Shown one piece after another: positions 42,891 to 51,887 of a DNA stretch of 64,000 nucleotides. Every line of letters starts with the position of its first letter. The first letter of the stretch is position 1. The notes beneath the pieces are model-generated. The model saw only the letters and a list, made by a program, of their open reading frames with translations. It had not been told where the DNA came from and did no database searches. Position numbers and translations under genes: made by a program. This DNA comes from JAVBWI01 sp036677445 (lineage in GTDB: Bacteria > Bacillota > Clostridia > Christensenellales > CAG-138), in assembly GCA_036677445.1 (NCBI GenBank), contig JAVBWI010000017.1, forward strand, positions 290,088 to 354,087. The letters are read 5' to 3'.

Positions 42891-43043
42891 ATGAGATCCT
42901 TTGGCAGGAGGAACAGCAGGAAAAAGAAGCTTAAACTGTGGGAAAGGATCGTAAAGTTTGTAAAATGGGCCGACTCGAATGCGGTTTGGAAACCTGTCAT
43001 TGAATTTGTGCTGTTCGCGGTAAAGTACATTTTTTTCAGATAG
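42891..43043 (+). CDS. Small cationic amphipathic peptide, unknown
   Basis: 50 residues: a very basic start (RRNSRKKKLK), then an amphipathic and hydrophobic stretch rich in Trp, Phe and Val (WERIVKFVKWAD, IEFVLFAVKYIFF). AAAGGGG lies eight bases upstream of ATG 42891; longer in-frame starts exist. It could be a small membrane peptide, a toxin-like peptide or bacteriocin, or a non-functional ORF. It lies divergent from one XRE gene and upstream of another. I do not recognise it. Confidence 0.45.
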   Translation: MRSFGRRNSRKKKLKLWERIVKFVKWADSNAVWKPVIEFVLFAVKYIFFR

Positions 43044-43211
43044 AGCTGTAAGCCATGCTCACCTTAATACCGGAGTAAAGCATAAGGTGAGTATGGCGGT
43101 ACTACGGTAGTACACTGCAATTATAAAAGAGGCACTTTGAAAACTGAAATCATGATACACAATATCCGGGATAATAAAGCATCGCCGCCCAATGAAAGGA
43201 GAATAACGCCA

Positions 43212-43346
43212 ATGTTAAAACAAATATGCAATAAGCGATTGAAAGCAGGCCATTTCACCGGCCGGACTGTATCTTTTATCAAGTTTGAGATGGAGAACGA
43301 CGGCATACCAAAGAAAACAGGCAGTACGTTACCGTTTGCCATATAA
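43212..43346 (+). CDS. Tiny ORF upstream of an XRE gene, unknown
   Basis: 44 residues (MLKQICNKRLKAGHFTGRTV...) with a strong ribosome site, GAAAGGAG, ten bases upstream. It ends 21 bases before the XRE start. It may be coregulated with that gene. No family recognised; the ribosome site is the main support. Confidence 0.4.
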   Translation: MLKQICNKRLKAGHFTGRTVSFIKFEMENDGIPKKTGSTLPFAI

Positions 43347-43367
43347 ATAATAAGGGGGGGCAAAACA

Positions 43368-43631
43368 ATGCTGAGTGACGTATTGCGGCTGTTAAGAATC
43401 GCCAATGATCTATCAATTAAGGAACTATCTGAGAAGATGAATGTTTCCTCTTCATATATTTGTGAAATCGAAAAAGGAGGGAAAAAACCCTCGTTAGCTA
43501 TCATCGAAAAATACAGCGAGGCCCTCAGTATTAGCAAAGCCGCAATCATGTATTTTGAAGAAAATGCCACAAAAAACACCTATAATTACCAGAAGATGCT
43601 TCTGGAGATGCTCGAAACAATTACGGCCTGA
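43368..43631 (+). CDS. XRE-family HTH regulator
   Basis: An 87-residue single-domain protein: LRLLRIANDLSIKELSEKMN, VSSSYICEIEKGGKKPSLAI is a complete Cro/C1-type HTH; a short helical tail follows. AAGGGGGG precedes the ATG. A 19-bp perfect hairpin lies downstream. The region is AT rich and has the small ORFs and regulators typical of accessory DNA. Confidence 0.87.
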   Translation: MLSDVLRLLRIANDLSIKELSEKMNVSSSYICEIEKGGKKPSLAIIEKYSEALSISKAAIMYFEENATKNTYNYQKMLLEMLETITA

Positions 43632-43685
43632 ACAATTTGCCTTATGGTATGGGTCTGTTGCCCCCCGGCAACTTTCCGGTGCGGC

Positions 43686-43731
43686 GCAAAAGAGGGGCGG
43701 TATAGCAGGGGATATACCGCCCCTCTTTTGC
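43686..43731. terminator. Strong terminator, 19-bp perfect stem
   Basis: Arms 43686-43704 and 43713-43731 are fully complementary, with an eight-base loop and A4/T4 runs in the arms. It lies between convergent genes and could serve both. Confidence 0.8.
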
Positions 43732-43771
43732 ATTATAGTAAGAAGTTTTCGAGTGTTTTCCAACAAAAATT

Positions 43772-44908
43772 TCATACGTCCAGCACCTTGCGCACATCGT
43801 ACATGGAGGCAAGAGTCTGGTAACAGGCTACTGCAAAGTCGTTGATTGCCCAGAAGCTTACGCCGCCCAGGTTATAGGTCTCTATAAACTCCAGGCGCAC
43901 ACGGACGCTGGCCTCGTTGTCAAACCAAACCACATGACGCTCGCCCGTATCGTCCACGTAATTAAAATAGGAAGACTGTGCGCTGGCGTCGAACCTTATT
44001 TCCGCGCCCATGCGCATGGCGAGGTCCTCCGCCTGCGCAAACGAGATAGGGACTGCGGCCGTGTACGTTTGGGACGGCAGCGTCCAGTCATAGCCGTAAT
44101 TGGGCATTCCCATCAGTATATTCTGGCTGGGGATGGCCGAAGTGGCGTAGCCGAGCGCCTGCCGCACCAGCTCGATGGGCGCGACCGCCAGGGGCGGCCC
44201 GAAGGTAAATCCCCATTCGTAGGTCATGATGATGACGCTGTCGGCGGTTCTGCCAATGGCAGGGAAATTGTACGCCTCGTATTGCAGCCCGCGCTGGTCC
44301 GCACTTGTCTTGGGGGCCACCGTTACGGCAACAATGTAGCCAAGCGGATGCAGCCGTTCGGCAACTTGCTGCAGGAACCGGGAGCATGCCAGGTAATCGG
44401 CCGGATAAATGTACTGAAAATCGATATTCAGGCCGTAGTAGTTTTTTGATTTGAGTATGCTGATCACGTTGTTGATAAGCGTTTGCTGCACTTGCTCATC
44501 ACTGAGTACGGTATGTGCCAGGTCGCTTGAATAGCCTCCGCCCTCTTCTATGTTGGTGATCACCATGATGGGCGCCACCCTTGCCTGGCGGGCGGTTTGT
44601 ATCAGCGGCGCATCGTCGATGCCGGTCAGTGCGCCGTCGTGCAGAACCTGATAGCTGAATATACTCAAATAGGTAAGGTGGGGCAGCGTATTTACAAGCA
44701 CCTGGCTATCAATATTCGTAAATGCATAGCCGTTTGTCAAAATAATACGGCGCATTTGATAGGTTTCAGGGATTTCGATCGTCTGTCCCACAGTGATAAA
44801 GTTCACGTCGAGTATTTCCGGGTTTGCAATGCGCAACTGCTCCGGTGCGATGCCAAACGCCTGCGCAATGGAAAGGAAGGTATCGCCGGGCCGCACGATA
44901 TAATCCAT
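43772..44908 (-). CDS. LysM-GH18 spore-type hydrolase (YaaH/SleL-like), catalytic Glu replaced by Gln
   Basis: A 378-residue protein without a signal peptide. Residues 1-48 are one LysM domain (MDYIVRPGDTFLSIAQAFGI). Residues 52-375 are a GH18 barrel like the spore cortex-lytic N-acetylglucosaminidases SleL/YaaH. Their motif DGxNxDFE reads YYGLNIDFQ here: the catalytic Glu is Gln165 (codon CAG), and the first Asp is Tyr. Substrate-assisted cleavage needs that Glu, so the protein may bind wall glycan without cutting it. ATG 44908 was chosen; GTG 44920 is possible. It probably belongs to the spore surface or cortex. Confidence 0.87.
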   Translation of the reverse strand: MDYIVRPGDTFLSIAQAFGIAPEQLRIANPEILDVNFITVGQTIEIPETYQMRRIILTNGYAFTNIDSQVLVNTLPHLTYLSIFSYQVLHDGALTGIDDAPLIQTARQARVAPIMVITNIEEGGGYSSDLAHTVLSDEQVQQTLINNVISILKSKNYYGLNIDFQYIYPADYLACSRFLQQVAERLHPLGYIVAVTVAPKTSADQRGLQYEAYNFPAIGRTADSVIIMTYEWGFTFGPPLAVAPIELVRQALGYATSAIPSQNILMGMPNYGYDWTLPSQTYTAAVPISFAQAEDLAMRMGAEIRFDASAQSSYFNYVDDTGERHVVWFDNEASVRVRLEFIETYNLGGVSFWAINDFAVACYQTLASMYDVRKVLDV

Positions 44909-45016
44909 CAAATCCGCCACATCCTTTTAATGGGAATTTACAGACCATACCATACTGTATGAGCGAAATAGCTGAAAGGGAACCGATGCGCGGCATACAG
45001 GCATGCGTCCGCCGCG

Positions 45017-45826
45017 TTACCCTAAAAATTGCACCAGTTCGTAATTGAACCGCTCCATCTCGTCATAAAACGCCCCGTGGCCGCCGTTCTCAAGAGGCAC
45101 CAGCTTGGATCCTTCAATTCCCTGATTTTGTACGATGGCCAGCGGGAAGGGCACCACCTGGTCATGTACGCCATGCAAAATCAATGTGGGCGCCTTAATT
45201 TTAGGTAGGTCGCTGAATAGCACTTCGTTGAGCCAGGCGTTGGAAACCGCTATGGTGGACCAGCTTGCGGCCTGTAAACCCAGTTGGAAAAACCAATCCG
45301 AAAAAGCGGGCGATACCGGCTTATAAAAGAACATGTCGCCGAAATTGCACAGCATTTGCGGGCGGTCGGCGTATGTTTGCGCAATGATCGCGCAGACTGC
45401 CTCAGCTGTGAGCCCATAGGGAAAATCGGGGCGCTGAATCAGGCTGGGCGCCGCGGCGGCAAACAGCGCAAGCTTGCATACCCGGCAGCCGCAATGGCGC
45501 GCCATATATCGTATGGCGACCGCGCCGCCCGTGGAGTGGCCTGCCAGCGTGATATCCTGCAGTTTTAAGGCGTTGATCACGCATCGCACATCGTCCGCGA
45601 GCCGGTTATAATCGTAGCCCCGTAACGGTTTATCCGAACTGCCGAACCCCCGCATATCCATGCCGATGCAGCGATATCCCAGCTGGAGCAGATGGTTATA
45701 TTGGTATTCGAACATTTTGTGGTTTGCGGGCCAGCCGTGAAGGAACAATATCGGCTTGCGCCCCATCGGGTTGATGTCGTTCACATAGACGTTTACATTG
45801 GGTTCGACGGTTACCATGTATTCCAT
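45017..45826 (-). CDS. Alpha/beta hydrolase, chloroperoxidase/esterase-like
   Basis: A 269-residue alpha/beta-hydrolase fold protein: oxyanion region LFLHGWPAN, nucleophile elbow GHSTGG (Ser98), acid in HGVHDQVVP and base in GGHGAF. DMRGFGSSDKP is typical of cofactor-free haloperoxidases and esterases. No signal peptide. GGGGG precedes the start. The substrate is unknown. Confidence 0.87.
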   Translation of the reverse strand: MEYMVTVEPNVNVYVNDINPMGRKPILFLHGWPANHKMFEYQYNHLLQLGYRCIGMDMRGFGSSDKPLRGYDYNRLADDVRCVINALKLQDITLAGHSTGGAVAIRYMARHCGCRVCKLALFAAAAPSLIQRPDFPYGLTAEAVCAIIAQTYADRPQMLCNFGDMFFYKPVSPAFSDWFFQLGLQAASWSTIAVSNAWLNEVLFSDLPKIKAPTLILHGVHDQVVPFPLAIVQNQGIEGSKLVPLENGGHGAFYDEMERFNYELVQFLG

Positions 45827-46578
45827 TTTGCTACCCCCATTAAAATCCGTTTTGCCTTACCATGCTATTCAACAGCTGCGAATAGATACCCGCGTGGCAT
45901 GCTTTGCCAGTACAAAAACTTGCAGCGAACATGCATGCTTGCGGGCGTATCGCTTCTTGCGGCGATCATATCCGGTTATGTATGCCTGCGGGGTTGGTGG
46001 GGCGGCGCAAGGGTCCTGCGCGTACCTGCACGGCAGCACACGCGTTGATTGGATTGATATAATTTTTTATTATATGTACCGATATGGGTGGCGGGAGAGT
46101 ATTTCCTAAAAACCTACCGTTTGTAGATATTTCCACTGTGAAAACTTCCACTATTTTATTGTAGACATTTGCAGGGCTATATGTTAATTTAATATCTGCT
46201 ATTCAAAGGCAATATTGCCGCCGCACAAATATACGCGAATGCTGCTTGAAGAGCTGCATGCGCGGGTATATACAGCCGGGGTACGCGGATACGCAGAATA
46301 TATTTATTTTCATGTGCGTCTTCTGTTAATGCGGAAAGGTTTTGCTGTATATATAACTAATCCCATATGTTTAGTACATTTTGGGGCGCCTCACGCCTGC
46401 GCGGCGCGGCAGCGAATTGTGCGGCTGGCAATTGAAGGATGCGGCGCGGATGCGTGTTTTGCCGGATAACCGGAGAAACTAAGGGTACAACTGTCCGCAC
46501 TGCAACGGTTCCCGTATTATTTGCAGGCTTAAAACGGCCGGCGGATATAATAAAACACTTATTCAGGAGGAAAGTCAT
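45827..46578. other. Long non-coding stretch
   Basis: No credible gene. A 49-codon open frame (about 45900-46048) contains a hydrophobic segment but lacks a ribosome site. A possible promoter of the next gene is TTGCAG (46521-46526), 19 bp, TATAAT (46546-46551), another long-spacer candidate but without an obvious dyad. Confidence 0.4.
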
Positions 46579-47577
46579 ATGAAAAAAATCATTGCATTGG
46601 CGTTGGTGCTTATCATGGCGCTCTTTGCCCTTGCCGGCTGCAGCGGCAAAGCCGCCAGCGCCAAGACCGGCCTGGCCGTGATTTCGTCTATCTCTAAATC
46701 GACCGATGCCGGTGATGCAGACGGCAGAGCCCAGGTCGATTCCATTGTGGCCGCCGTAACGGTAGGCGGGGATGGCAAAATCATCGCCTGTTCCATCGAC
46801 ACCGCCCAGACCAGGATTCCCTTTACCGTTGACGGAAAGATCGCAGCGCCGCTGGATACCGTGTATAAATCCAAGCAGGAACTCGGCGATGAATATGGCA
46901 TGAAAGCGGCTTCGGGCATCGGCAAGGAATGGTACGAGCAGGCCAACGCCCTTGCGGCCTATGCGGTTGGCAAGACCATTGACCAGGTCAAAGGCATCGC
47001 CGTCAATGAAGAAGGCGCTCCCACCGACGCGGAACTCGCCAGTTCCGTGACGGTCGGCGTTACCGATTATATCGCCGCCATCGAGAAGGCGGTCGCAAAT
47101 GCGCAGGATCTGGGCGCCGCCGCGGGCGACAAGCTGGGCCTTGGCGTAACCACCTCCATCGCCAAATCCACCGACGCGACTGCGGATGCCGAGGGCACCG
47201 CGCAGGCGTATTCCCACTACACCGCCGTTACCTTTGACACCAACGGCAAAATCACCAGCTGCGTTATCGACGCCTCGCAGACCAATGTGAACTTCACAGT
47301 GGAAGGCAAGATCTCGACCGACCTCGCAAGCGCGTTCAAAACCAAGAACGAGCTGGGCGCCAATTACGGCATGAAGGCCGCTTCGGGCATCGGCAAGGAA
47401 TGGAACGAGCAGGCCGCGTCCTTCGCACAGTATGCGACCGGCAAGAAGCTCGACGAAGTCAAGGGCATTTCCCTGAACGCGGGCGTTCCCGCGGAAGCGG
47501 ACCTTGCCAGTTCCGTTACCGTACATGTGACCGACTTTATCTCGGTTATCGAAAAGGCCGCCGCGAGAGCGAAATAA
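46579..47577 (+). CDS. Lipoprotein with duplicated FMN-binding-like domain
   Basis: A 332-residue lipoprotein (lipobox ALAGC). It consists of two tandem copies of about 150 residues (30-178 and 182-332) that share YGMKAASGIGKEW, TVDGKI/TVEGKI and ELASSVTVGVTDYI/DLASSVTVHVTDFI. The SSVT element sits where SGAT occurs in FMN-binding domains, and an ApbE gene follows 88 bases later, so an extracytoplasmic flavin-carrying role is possible. The Gly-Ala of the ApbE motif is replaced, so flavinylation is uncertain. Repeats are in the same frame, and AGGAGG precedes the start. Confidence 0.75.
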   Translation: MKKIIALALVLIMALFALAGCSGKAASAKTGLAVISSISKSTDAGDADGRAQVDSIVAAVTVGGDGKIIACSIDTAQTRIPFTVDGKIAAPLDTVYKSKQELGDEYGMKAASGIGKEWYEQANALAAYAVGKTIDQVKGIAVNEEGAPTDAELASSVTVGVTDYIAAIEKAVANAQDLGAAAGDKLGLGVTTSIAKSTDATADAEGTAQAYSHYTAVTFDTNGKITSCVIDASQTNVNFTVEGKISTDLASAFKTKNELGANYGMKAASGIGKEWNEQAASFAQYATGKKLDEVKGISLNAGVPAEADLASSVTVHVTDFISVIEKAAARAK

Positions 47578-47665
47578 ACCATAAGAAAAAACATGCGTGG
47601 GCTGCAATTGCGAAAAACGCGTTTGCAGCCCACAATCGTATGCAAAAGGTCCAAGGGTGATTGCA

Positions 47666-48712
47666 ATGAAACGACGCATATTGGCGCTGCTGCTTATACT
47701 GCTGTTGCTGACTGCCCTGACCTCCTGCACGCGGGAGCTGCACCGGTATGAAGCGCAGTTTTTACTGCTTTTTGATACGGTGACCAAAATGGTCGCCTAT
47801 TCGCCAAGCAAGGAACTTTTCTCCGATTACGCCCAACAGCTTTACGACCGGGTGGAAGTGTATCATCAACTGTACGATATCTACAACGACTATGCGGGAA
47901 TCAACAATATTAAGACCATCAACGACAACGCGGGCGTTATGCCCGTAATGGTCGATCAGAAAATCATAGATCTGCTGCTGTTTTCAAAAGAAGAATATGA
48001 AAAAACAAACGGCAGGGTGAACGTCGCTTTCGGCGCGGTGTTAAAGATATGGCACGATTACAGGACAGCCGGCCTTGAGGACCCGGAAAACGCGTCGCTC
48101 CCGCCGATGGAGGACTTGCTTGCGGCAAACGCCTATACGGACATCGACGACGTGGTCATCGATACCGAGGCGTCCACCGTATATTTGAAGTATCCGGGAA
48201 TGTCGCTGGATGTCGGTGCAATCGCCAAAGGGTATGCGCTTGAGCAGGTTGCCCGGAGCCTTGCGGCGGACGGATTAACCAACGCGATGATCAGCCTCGG
48301 CGGCAACGTACGCGCCATCGGCGGCAAAAACGCGGAGGGCGGTCCGTTCCAGGCGGGCATACAGAACCCCGACGATACGGCGGAGAATGTTTATCTGCAT
48401 ATCATGGACCTGAAGGATATGTCGCTGGTCACCAGCGGGAATTACGAACGCTACTATACGGTGGACGGTCGGCGCTACCACCATATTATCGACCCGCAAA
48501 CGCTGTACCCTTCCGTGTATTTTACAGCCGTGACAATACTCACCGCGGATTCCGGCGTTGCGGATGCGCTTTCCACCGCCGTATACAATATGCCGCTGGA
48601 AGAGGGTTTGGCTTATGTCAACGCCCTTGACGGAGCGGAGGCGCTGTGGATGCTTCCCTCGGGAGAGCTTCGTTGCAGCGACGGGTTCGAGTCGTACATC
48701 ACGGAAAAATAA
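47666..48712 (+). CDS. apbE: FAD:protein FMN transferase (ApbE), second copy, lipoprotein
   Basis: A 348-residue lipoprotein (lipobox ALTSC). Signatures: LDVGAIAKGYA, SLGGNVRAIG, TSGNYERYY, HHIIDPQTLYP and GVADALSTA. Compared with the first copy (12208-13188), the DPxTG glycine is Leu. It should transfer FMN to exported proteins. It follows the duplicated lipoprotein, probably its client. ATG 47666 was chosen for the AAGGGTG site upstream; the frame continues upstream without one. Confidence 0.92.
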   Translation: MKRRILALLLILLLLTALTSCTRELHRYEAQFLLLFDTVTKMVAYSPSKELFSDYAQQLYDRVEVYHQLYDIYNDYAGINNIKTINDNAGVMPVMVDQKIIDLLLFSKEEYEKTNGRVNVAFGAVLKIWHDYRTAGLEDPENASLPPMEDLLAANAYTDIDDVVIDTEASTVYLKYPGMSLDVGAIAKGYALEQVARSLAADGLTNAMISLGGNVRAIGGKNAEGGPFQAGIQNPDDTAENVYLHIMDLKDMSLVTSGNYERYYTVDGRRYHHIIDPQTLYPSVYFTAVTILTADSGVADALSTAVYNMPLEEGLAYVNALDGAEALWMLPSGELRCSDGFESYITEK

Positions 48713-48742
48713 ACGGCAGCGGGTGTTGTGTCCGCCGCCGTT
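48712..48742 (+). terminator. Terminator after the second apbE
   Basis: Stem AACGGC.GCGG / CCGC.GCCGTT with a nine- to ten-base loop and a short T run, directly after the stop; also fits the end of the convergent gene. Confidence 0.6.
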
Positions 48743-48763
48743 ATTTCTGCGCAGCCTCGTATC

Positions 48764-49810
48764 TTATTGATTCTTTTGCGTAACGCTTACATTGCCGGAT
48801 GTGGTTTGCACCGTAAGCTCCGCGTAAGGGCCGCTGCCGGTGGAAGCCGTCGCCGACTTGCCGCCTTTTGCGTAGCTTAGGGCAAGGTTGCTGTTTATAT
48901 CGCCTGACGTGCAGGCGGCATAAAGCGAAACGCTTGCGTTTTGCGGCAGGTATACTTTGATGTCCCCGGATGTTGCGCCAATGCGCGTATTCCCCGTGAT
49001 ATCCGCGAAGTCCACCGCGATGGACCCGGAACCGGTATGGATGCTGCCCGAACCTGTACAGCTGCCTATCCCGATATTACCGGAGGTTGCGTTCACTTCA
49101 AAGCTTGCGCCGCTGAGCGTATCCAGGCGGACATTGCCGGAGGTCGACCATACCTTGCCCGCGCCCTCTATGGATGCGATGTCGACATCGCCGGAGGTAG
49201 AACCCACCGAGTACTCGTCGCACACGACCGCATCCAGATAGATATTGCCGGAGGTCACGTTGATATCCACGGCTTTGCCGCTGACCGGATAATCGCCCGT
49301 GAGGTTGCCTGAGGTAAGGTCAAGCCGGATATCCGCCGCGGCAAGCGCTGTCAGCAGGGTCACATTGCCCGAGCTTGTTTTTAATGTGAGGTTCTGCACG
49401 TAGCTTTTGGGTATGAAAAGCTGGATCTGCTGATTGACGGCGATTTGGAAAATGTTCAGCCCGCAAAATCTGCGTATATCCGGTTGCTTTACGAGTATGC
49501 GCCCGTTCGCGTTCTCCAGCGTAAAGTATTCCGCCGGGTCCAATTCCGAGGCGGATAACTGCACGATGCGGATATCCTGTTCGTCCGTAACCGAAACCAA
49601 GAGATCCATGCTGCGCAAATCAAGCTTTAACTCGCCAATTCCCTCTGGGGAAACGGTCTCTTCATGCACAACCTTTAATTCCCCGAAAATGAACGGACGG
49701 AAACGCGCGCCTGCAAAATTTCCGAATAAGCCCACAACAAGCACCCCCAATAAAAAGAGTCCGATAACCGACCAGATGATGATTTGCGTAATGACAAGCT
49801 TCTTATTCAT
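48764..49810 (-). CDS. DUF4097-type adhesin-like beta-repeat protein
   Basis: A 348-residue protein with an N-terminal membrane anchor (about 8-28) and a long run of short beta repeats marked by TSGN or TSGD (at least eight: TSSGNV, TSGNL, TSGNI, TSGDV and others). This is the DUF4097 family, a parallel beta-helix-like repeat of unknown function. Its start overlaps the upstream permease-prefix gene by eight bases. The PadR, prefix-domain and DUF4097 order is a common Firmicutes module, usually thought to be envelope-related. Confidence 0.87.
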   Translation of the reverse strand: MNKKLVITQIIIWSVIGLFLLGVLVVGLFGNFAGARFRPFIFGELKVVHEETVSPEGIGELKLDLRSMDLLVSVTDEQDIRIVQLSASELDPAEYFTLENANGRILVKQPDIRRFCGLNIFQIAVNQQIQLFIPKSYVQNLTLKTSSGNVTLLTALAAADIRLDLTSGNLTGDYPVSGKAVDINVTSGNIYLDAVVCDEYSVGSTSGDVDIASIEGAGKVWSTSGNVRLDTLSGASFEVNATSGNIGIGSCTGSGSIHTGSGSIAVDFADITGNTRIGATSGDIKVYLPQNASVSLYAACTSGDINSNLALSYAKGGKSATASTGSGPYAELTVQTTSGNVSVTQKNQ

Positions 49811-50471
49811 GCTTCTCCTCCTTGAGCTGGTAGGACAGTTTCAGTATCCTGTCCGCGACGGCTGCCAAAAGGAATACGATCCAGGAAAACGCCCAGATGT
49901 GGAACAGGAAGCTGATCAAAAAATAAACCGCAACTGCCGAGGTCCACAGTATGGAGGATATGGACTTTCGGACCTTTTCGGTACGGGCGGACTCGGATTT
50001 CCACTGCTTGAATTCTTCCACAAGGGTATCGTCCGCTTTTACGTATTTTGGCCGGGACATGAAGTGATACACGAGAATACAGGTGGCGGCCAGGCTGATG
50101 AGCAGCATGGTGCCTACCATAATGACCGCGTTGAACCGGAATGCCGCTATGCCGACGATCATCAGTATGATGCTAAACGCATACATCCCGACGGCCAGGG
50201 TAACGATGAGCGCCGTTTTTTTGCGCTCTTTTTGCATTTGGCTGTAATCCATAACGTCTGTCTCCCTTAAACTTCTAATCAATTCATCAACATCACCGAT
50301 GCTGTTGATCACCGTTTTGAATGCTTCCTCCTCGCTGCGCCCCTGCGAAAGAAGATCATTGAATCTGTCCATTAAGTTCGAGAGCAGTTCTTCCTTCAGT
50401 TCGATGGCCCGTTTTGTCTTGGGTGCGTCCGTGAAAAGCCTTTCTACATGCGCGCGTAATTTTTCATTCAT
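49803..50471 (-). CDS. Permease prefix domain 1 membrane protein
   Basis: A 222-residue protein. Residues 1-75 form the helical permease prefix domain (KELLSNLMDRFNDLLSQGRSEEEAFKTVINSIGDVDELI is related to DUF1700), followed by two pairs of membrane segments (about 87-130 and 170-205). Such proteins go with PadR regulators and DUF4097. ATG 50471 has GGGGGG nine bases upstream. Confidence 0.83.
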   Translation of the reverse strand: MNEKLRAHVERLFTDAPKTKRAIELKEELLSNLMDRFNDLLSQGRSEEEAFKTVINSIGDVDELIRSLRETDVMDYSQMQKERKKTALIVTLAVGMYAFSIILMIVGIAAFRFNAVIMVGTMLLISLAATCILVYHFMSRPKYVKADDTLVEEFKQWKSESARTEKVRKSISSILWTSAVAVYFLISFLFHIWAFSWIVFLLAAVADRILKLSYQLKEEKHE

Positions 50472-50485
50472 TTTATGCAACCCCC

Positions 50486-50806
50486 CTATAGCAAACTATC
50501 GATTAATGTTTTGGCCAGAAGCCAGTCTTCTTTGTTCTTCTCATAAGCTGACCGCCCCAGATTCGTGATGGAATAGTACCTGCGCCGCGCGCCCGTCGCC
50601 TCATCCCCCCAGTAGGAGGTGATCATGCCGGCCGCCTCAAGGCGCCGGAAGGCGGAGTACAGCGTGGCTTCCTTGGCTTCATAGCTTCCCCCTGTTCTTT
50701 CCTGGATCGTTTTGTTGATTTCATATCCATAACTGTCCTTTGTCAGAAGCTGCGCAAGAATAATCGTATCGGTATGTCCGCGAATCAAATCGGATGTAAT
50801 GGACAA
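50486..50806 (-). CDS. PadR family transcriptional regulator
   Basis: A 106-residue winged-helix protein: LIRGHTDTIILAQLLTKDSYGYEINK and GSYEAKEATLYSAFRRLEAAG are diagnostic of PadR, and the C-terminal helix dimerises. TTG start, AAAGGAG nine bases upstream. First gene of the PadR, prefix-domain, DUF4097 operon; probably autorepresses through the dyad at 50844-50864. Confidence 0.92.
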   Translation of the reverse strand: MSITSDLIRGHTDTIILAQLLTKDSYGYEINKTIQERTGGSYEAKEATLYSAFRRLEAAGMITSYWGDEATGARRRYYSITNLGRSAYEKNKEDWLLAKTLIDSLL

Positions 50807-50843
50807 CGCATACCACTCCTTTCGGCTTATCTTTAAAACGCAT

Positions 50844-50876
50844 GTATATCCTATACGAATATACTGTGTCTGTCAA
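50844..50876 (-). promoter_or_regulatory. PadR operon promoter and operator
   Basis: On the minus strand, TTGACA (50871-50876), 17-bp spacer, TAGGAT (50848-50853). A 21-bp dyad GTATAT...ATATAC (50844-50864) covers the -10, a typical PadR operator position. The rest of 50877-51146 shows no gene. Confidence 0.65.
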
Positions 50877-51146
50877 GGTATATTCAAAAATAAAATATGT
50901 TCATTTTGGGGTTAAAATGTTAGCGGCGGTACTGCCGATAAAAAAATATAGGCCAAAAGGAAGCGCTTGCACATCGCAAAGCGAATCTGAGTCTATATTG
51001 AGCATTATTTTGTCTTTTCGGATATGGTATAATTAGGCGTAGATGCCGATGAAATATTGGTTGGTATTGGCCGGCGCGGCTGTCGGCATCGGGGGCATGT
51101 TCGGCGCAAAGCCGAATGCATATAATATGATAAGGGGGCAATCATC

Positions 51147-51572
51147 ATGCAGGCACCAGGTAAAACACTTCTCAAAGTAGTAAGCATTCTCTTCATCGTG
51201 TTCGGCGCCATCGCCACAATCTTTTCCATCATCGCAATTGCCGGCGCGGCGATGCTCGCAAGCGTCGCGGAAGAGATGGGCGGCGCGGCGGTCGGCGGAC
51301 TTCTGATCGTGGCTGCAATCTATGCAGTGGTGTTAAGCGTACTGGATATCGTGATTGGCATACTGGGCGTATCGCGTAGCGGCAAAGTTGAAAAGGCGAA
51401 GTTCTTTATCAACATGGGCGTCTTGCTGTGCGCACTGGCCGCTGTGAGCCTGGTGCTAGGCATTGTCAACGGCGGCTTCCAGGTTATCAGCCTCATCGGC
51501 TTTGTGCTCCCGGTTCTCTTTATCATCGGCGGGTTGCAGAATAAAAAGGCCATGGAGACTCCGGCCTCATAA
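51147..51572 (+). CDS. Small membrane protein, paralogue of 51888-52427
   Basis: A 141-residue protein with four hydrophobic segments and the loop SRSGKVEKAKFFIN between segments two and three. The downstream gene at 51888 has the same plan and loop (SRCGNVEKADFFIT), so these are tandem paralogues. Function unknown. Start after GGGGGCAATCATC. Confidence 0.8.
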   Translation: MQAPGKTLLKVVSILFIVFGAIATIFSIIAIAGAAMLASVAEEMGGAAVGGLLIVAAIYAVVLSVLDIVIGILGVSRSGKVEKAKFFINMGVLLCALAAVSLVLGIVNGGFQVISLIGFVLPVLFIIGGLQNKKAMETPAS

Positions 51573-51887
51573 AAGCGTCGCGCGGAATGCGCATGCCGGA
51601 CGGGGAGAGCAGAGCGATTTTTGTTTTAGCAAAGCCATATACGCAGGCTGCGATGGCCGCAGCCTGCGTATTTTACCGCACGGGCATATGCCGTTTCTTC
51701 TATAGATCATTCGATGCAAGCAAATCATGTGCGGGACGAATAATTTTGTTTCCGTGCTATAATCGGTTTGGGATTCCGCGTATTCTTCATAAGACGCAAT
51801 TTTCGGATGGCGGCGCCAACAATCTTTGGCGTTAAGGGGGAAGTGTCCGGCGAAGCCGGAGGCAATCATCATTTGGGGGGTATGAAT
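51573..51887. other. Intergenic region between paralogues
   Basis: Contains the terminator at 51639-51675 and an AAGGGGG...GGCAATCATC block near 51835-51870 that resembles the leader of the upstream paralogue, evidence that the duplication includes the leader. Confidence 0.5.
51639..51675 (+). terminator. Terminator of the first paralogue
   Basis: A perfect 13-bp stem, ATACGCAGGCTGC/GCAGCCTGCGTAT, with a seven-base loop and then TTTT. Confidence 0.8.

Noticed and set aside
45900..46048. 49-codon frame with a hydrophobic segment
   Set aside because: No ribosome site and no neighbours to support it.
46357..47787. Minus-strand open frame of 476 codons opposite the duplicated lipoprotein
   Set aside because: Its internal repetition only mirrors the repeats of the real gene; no start signals.
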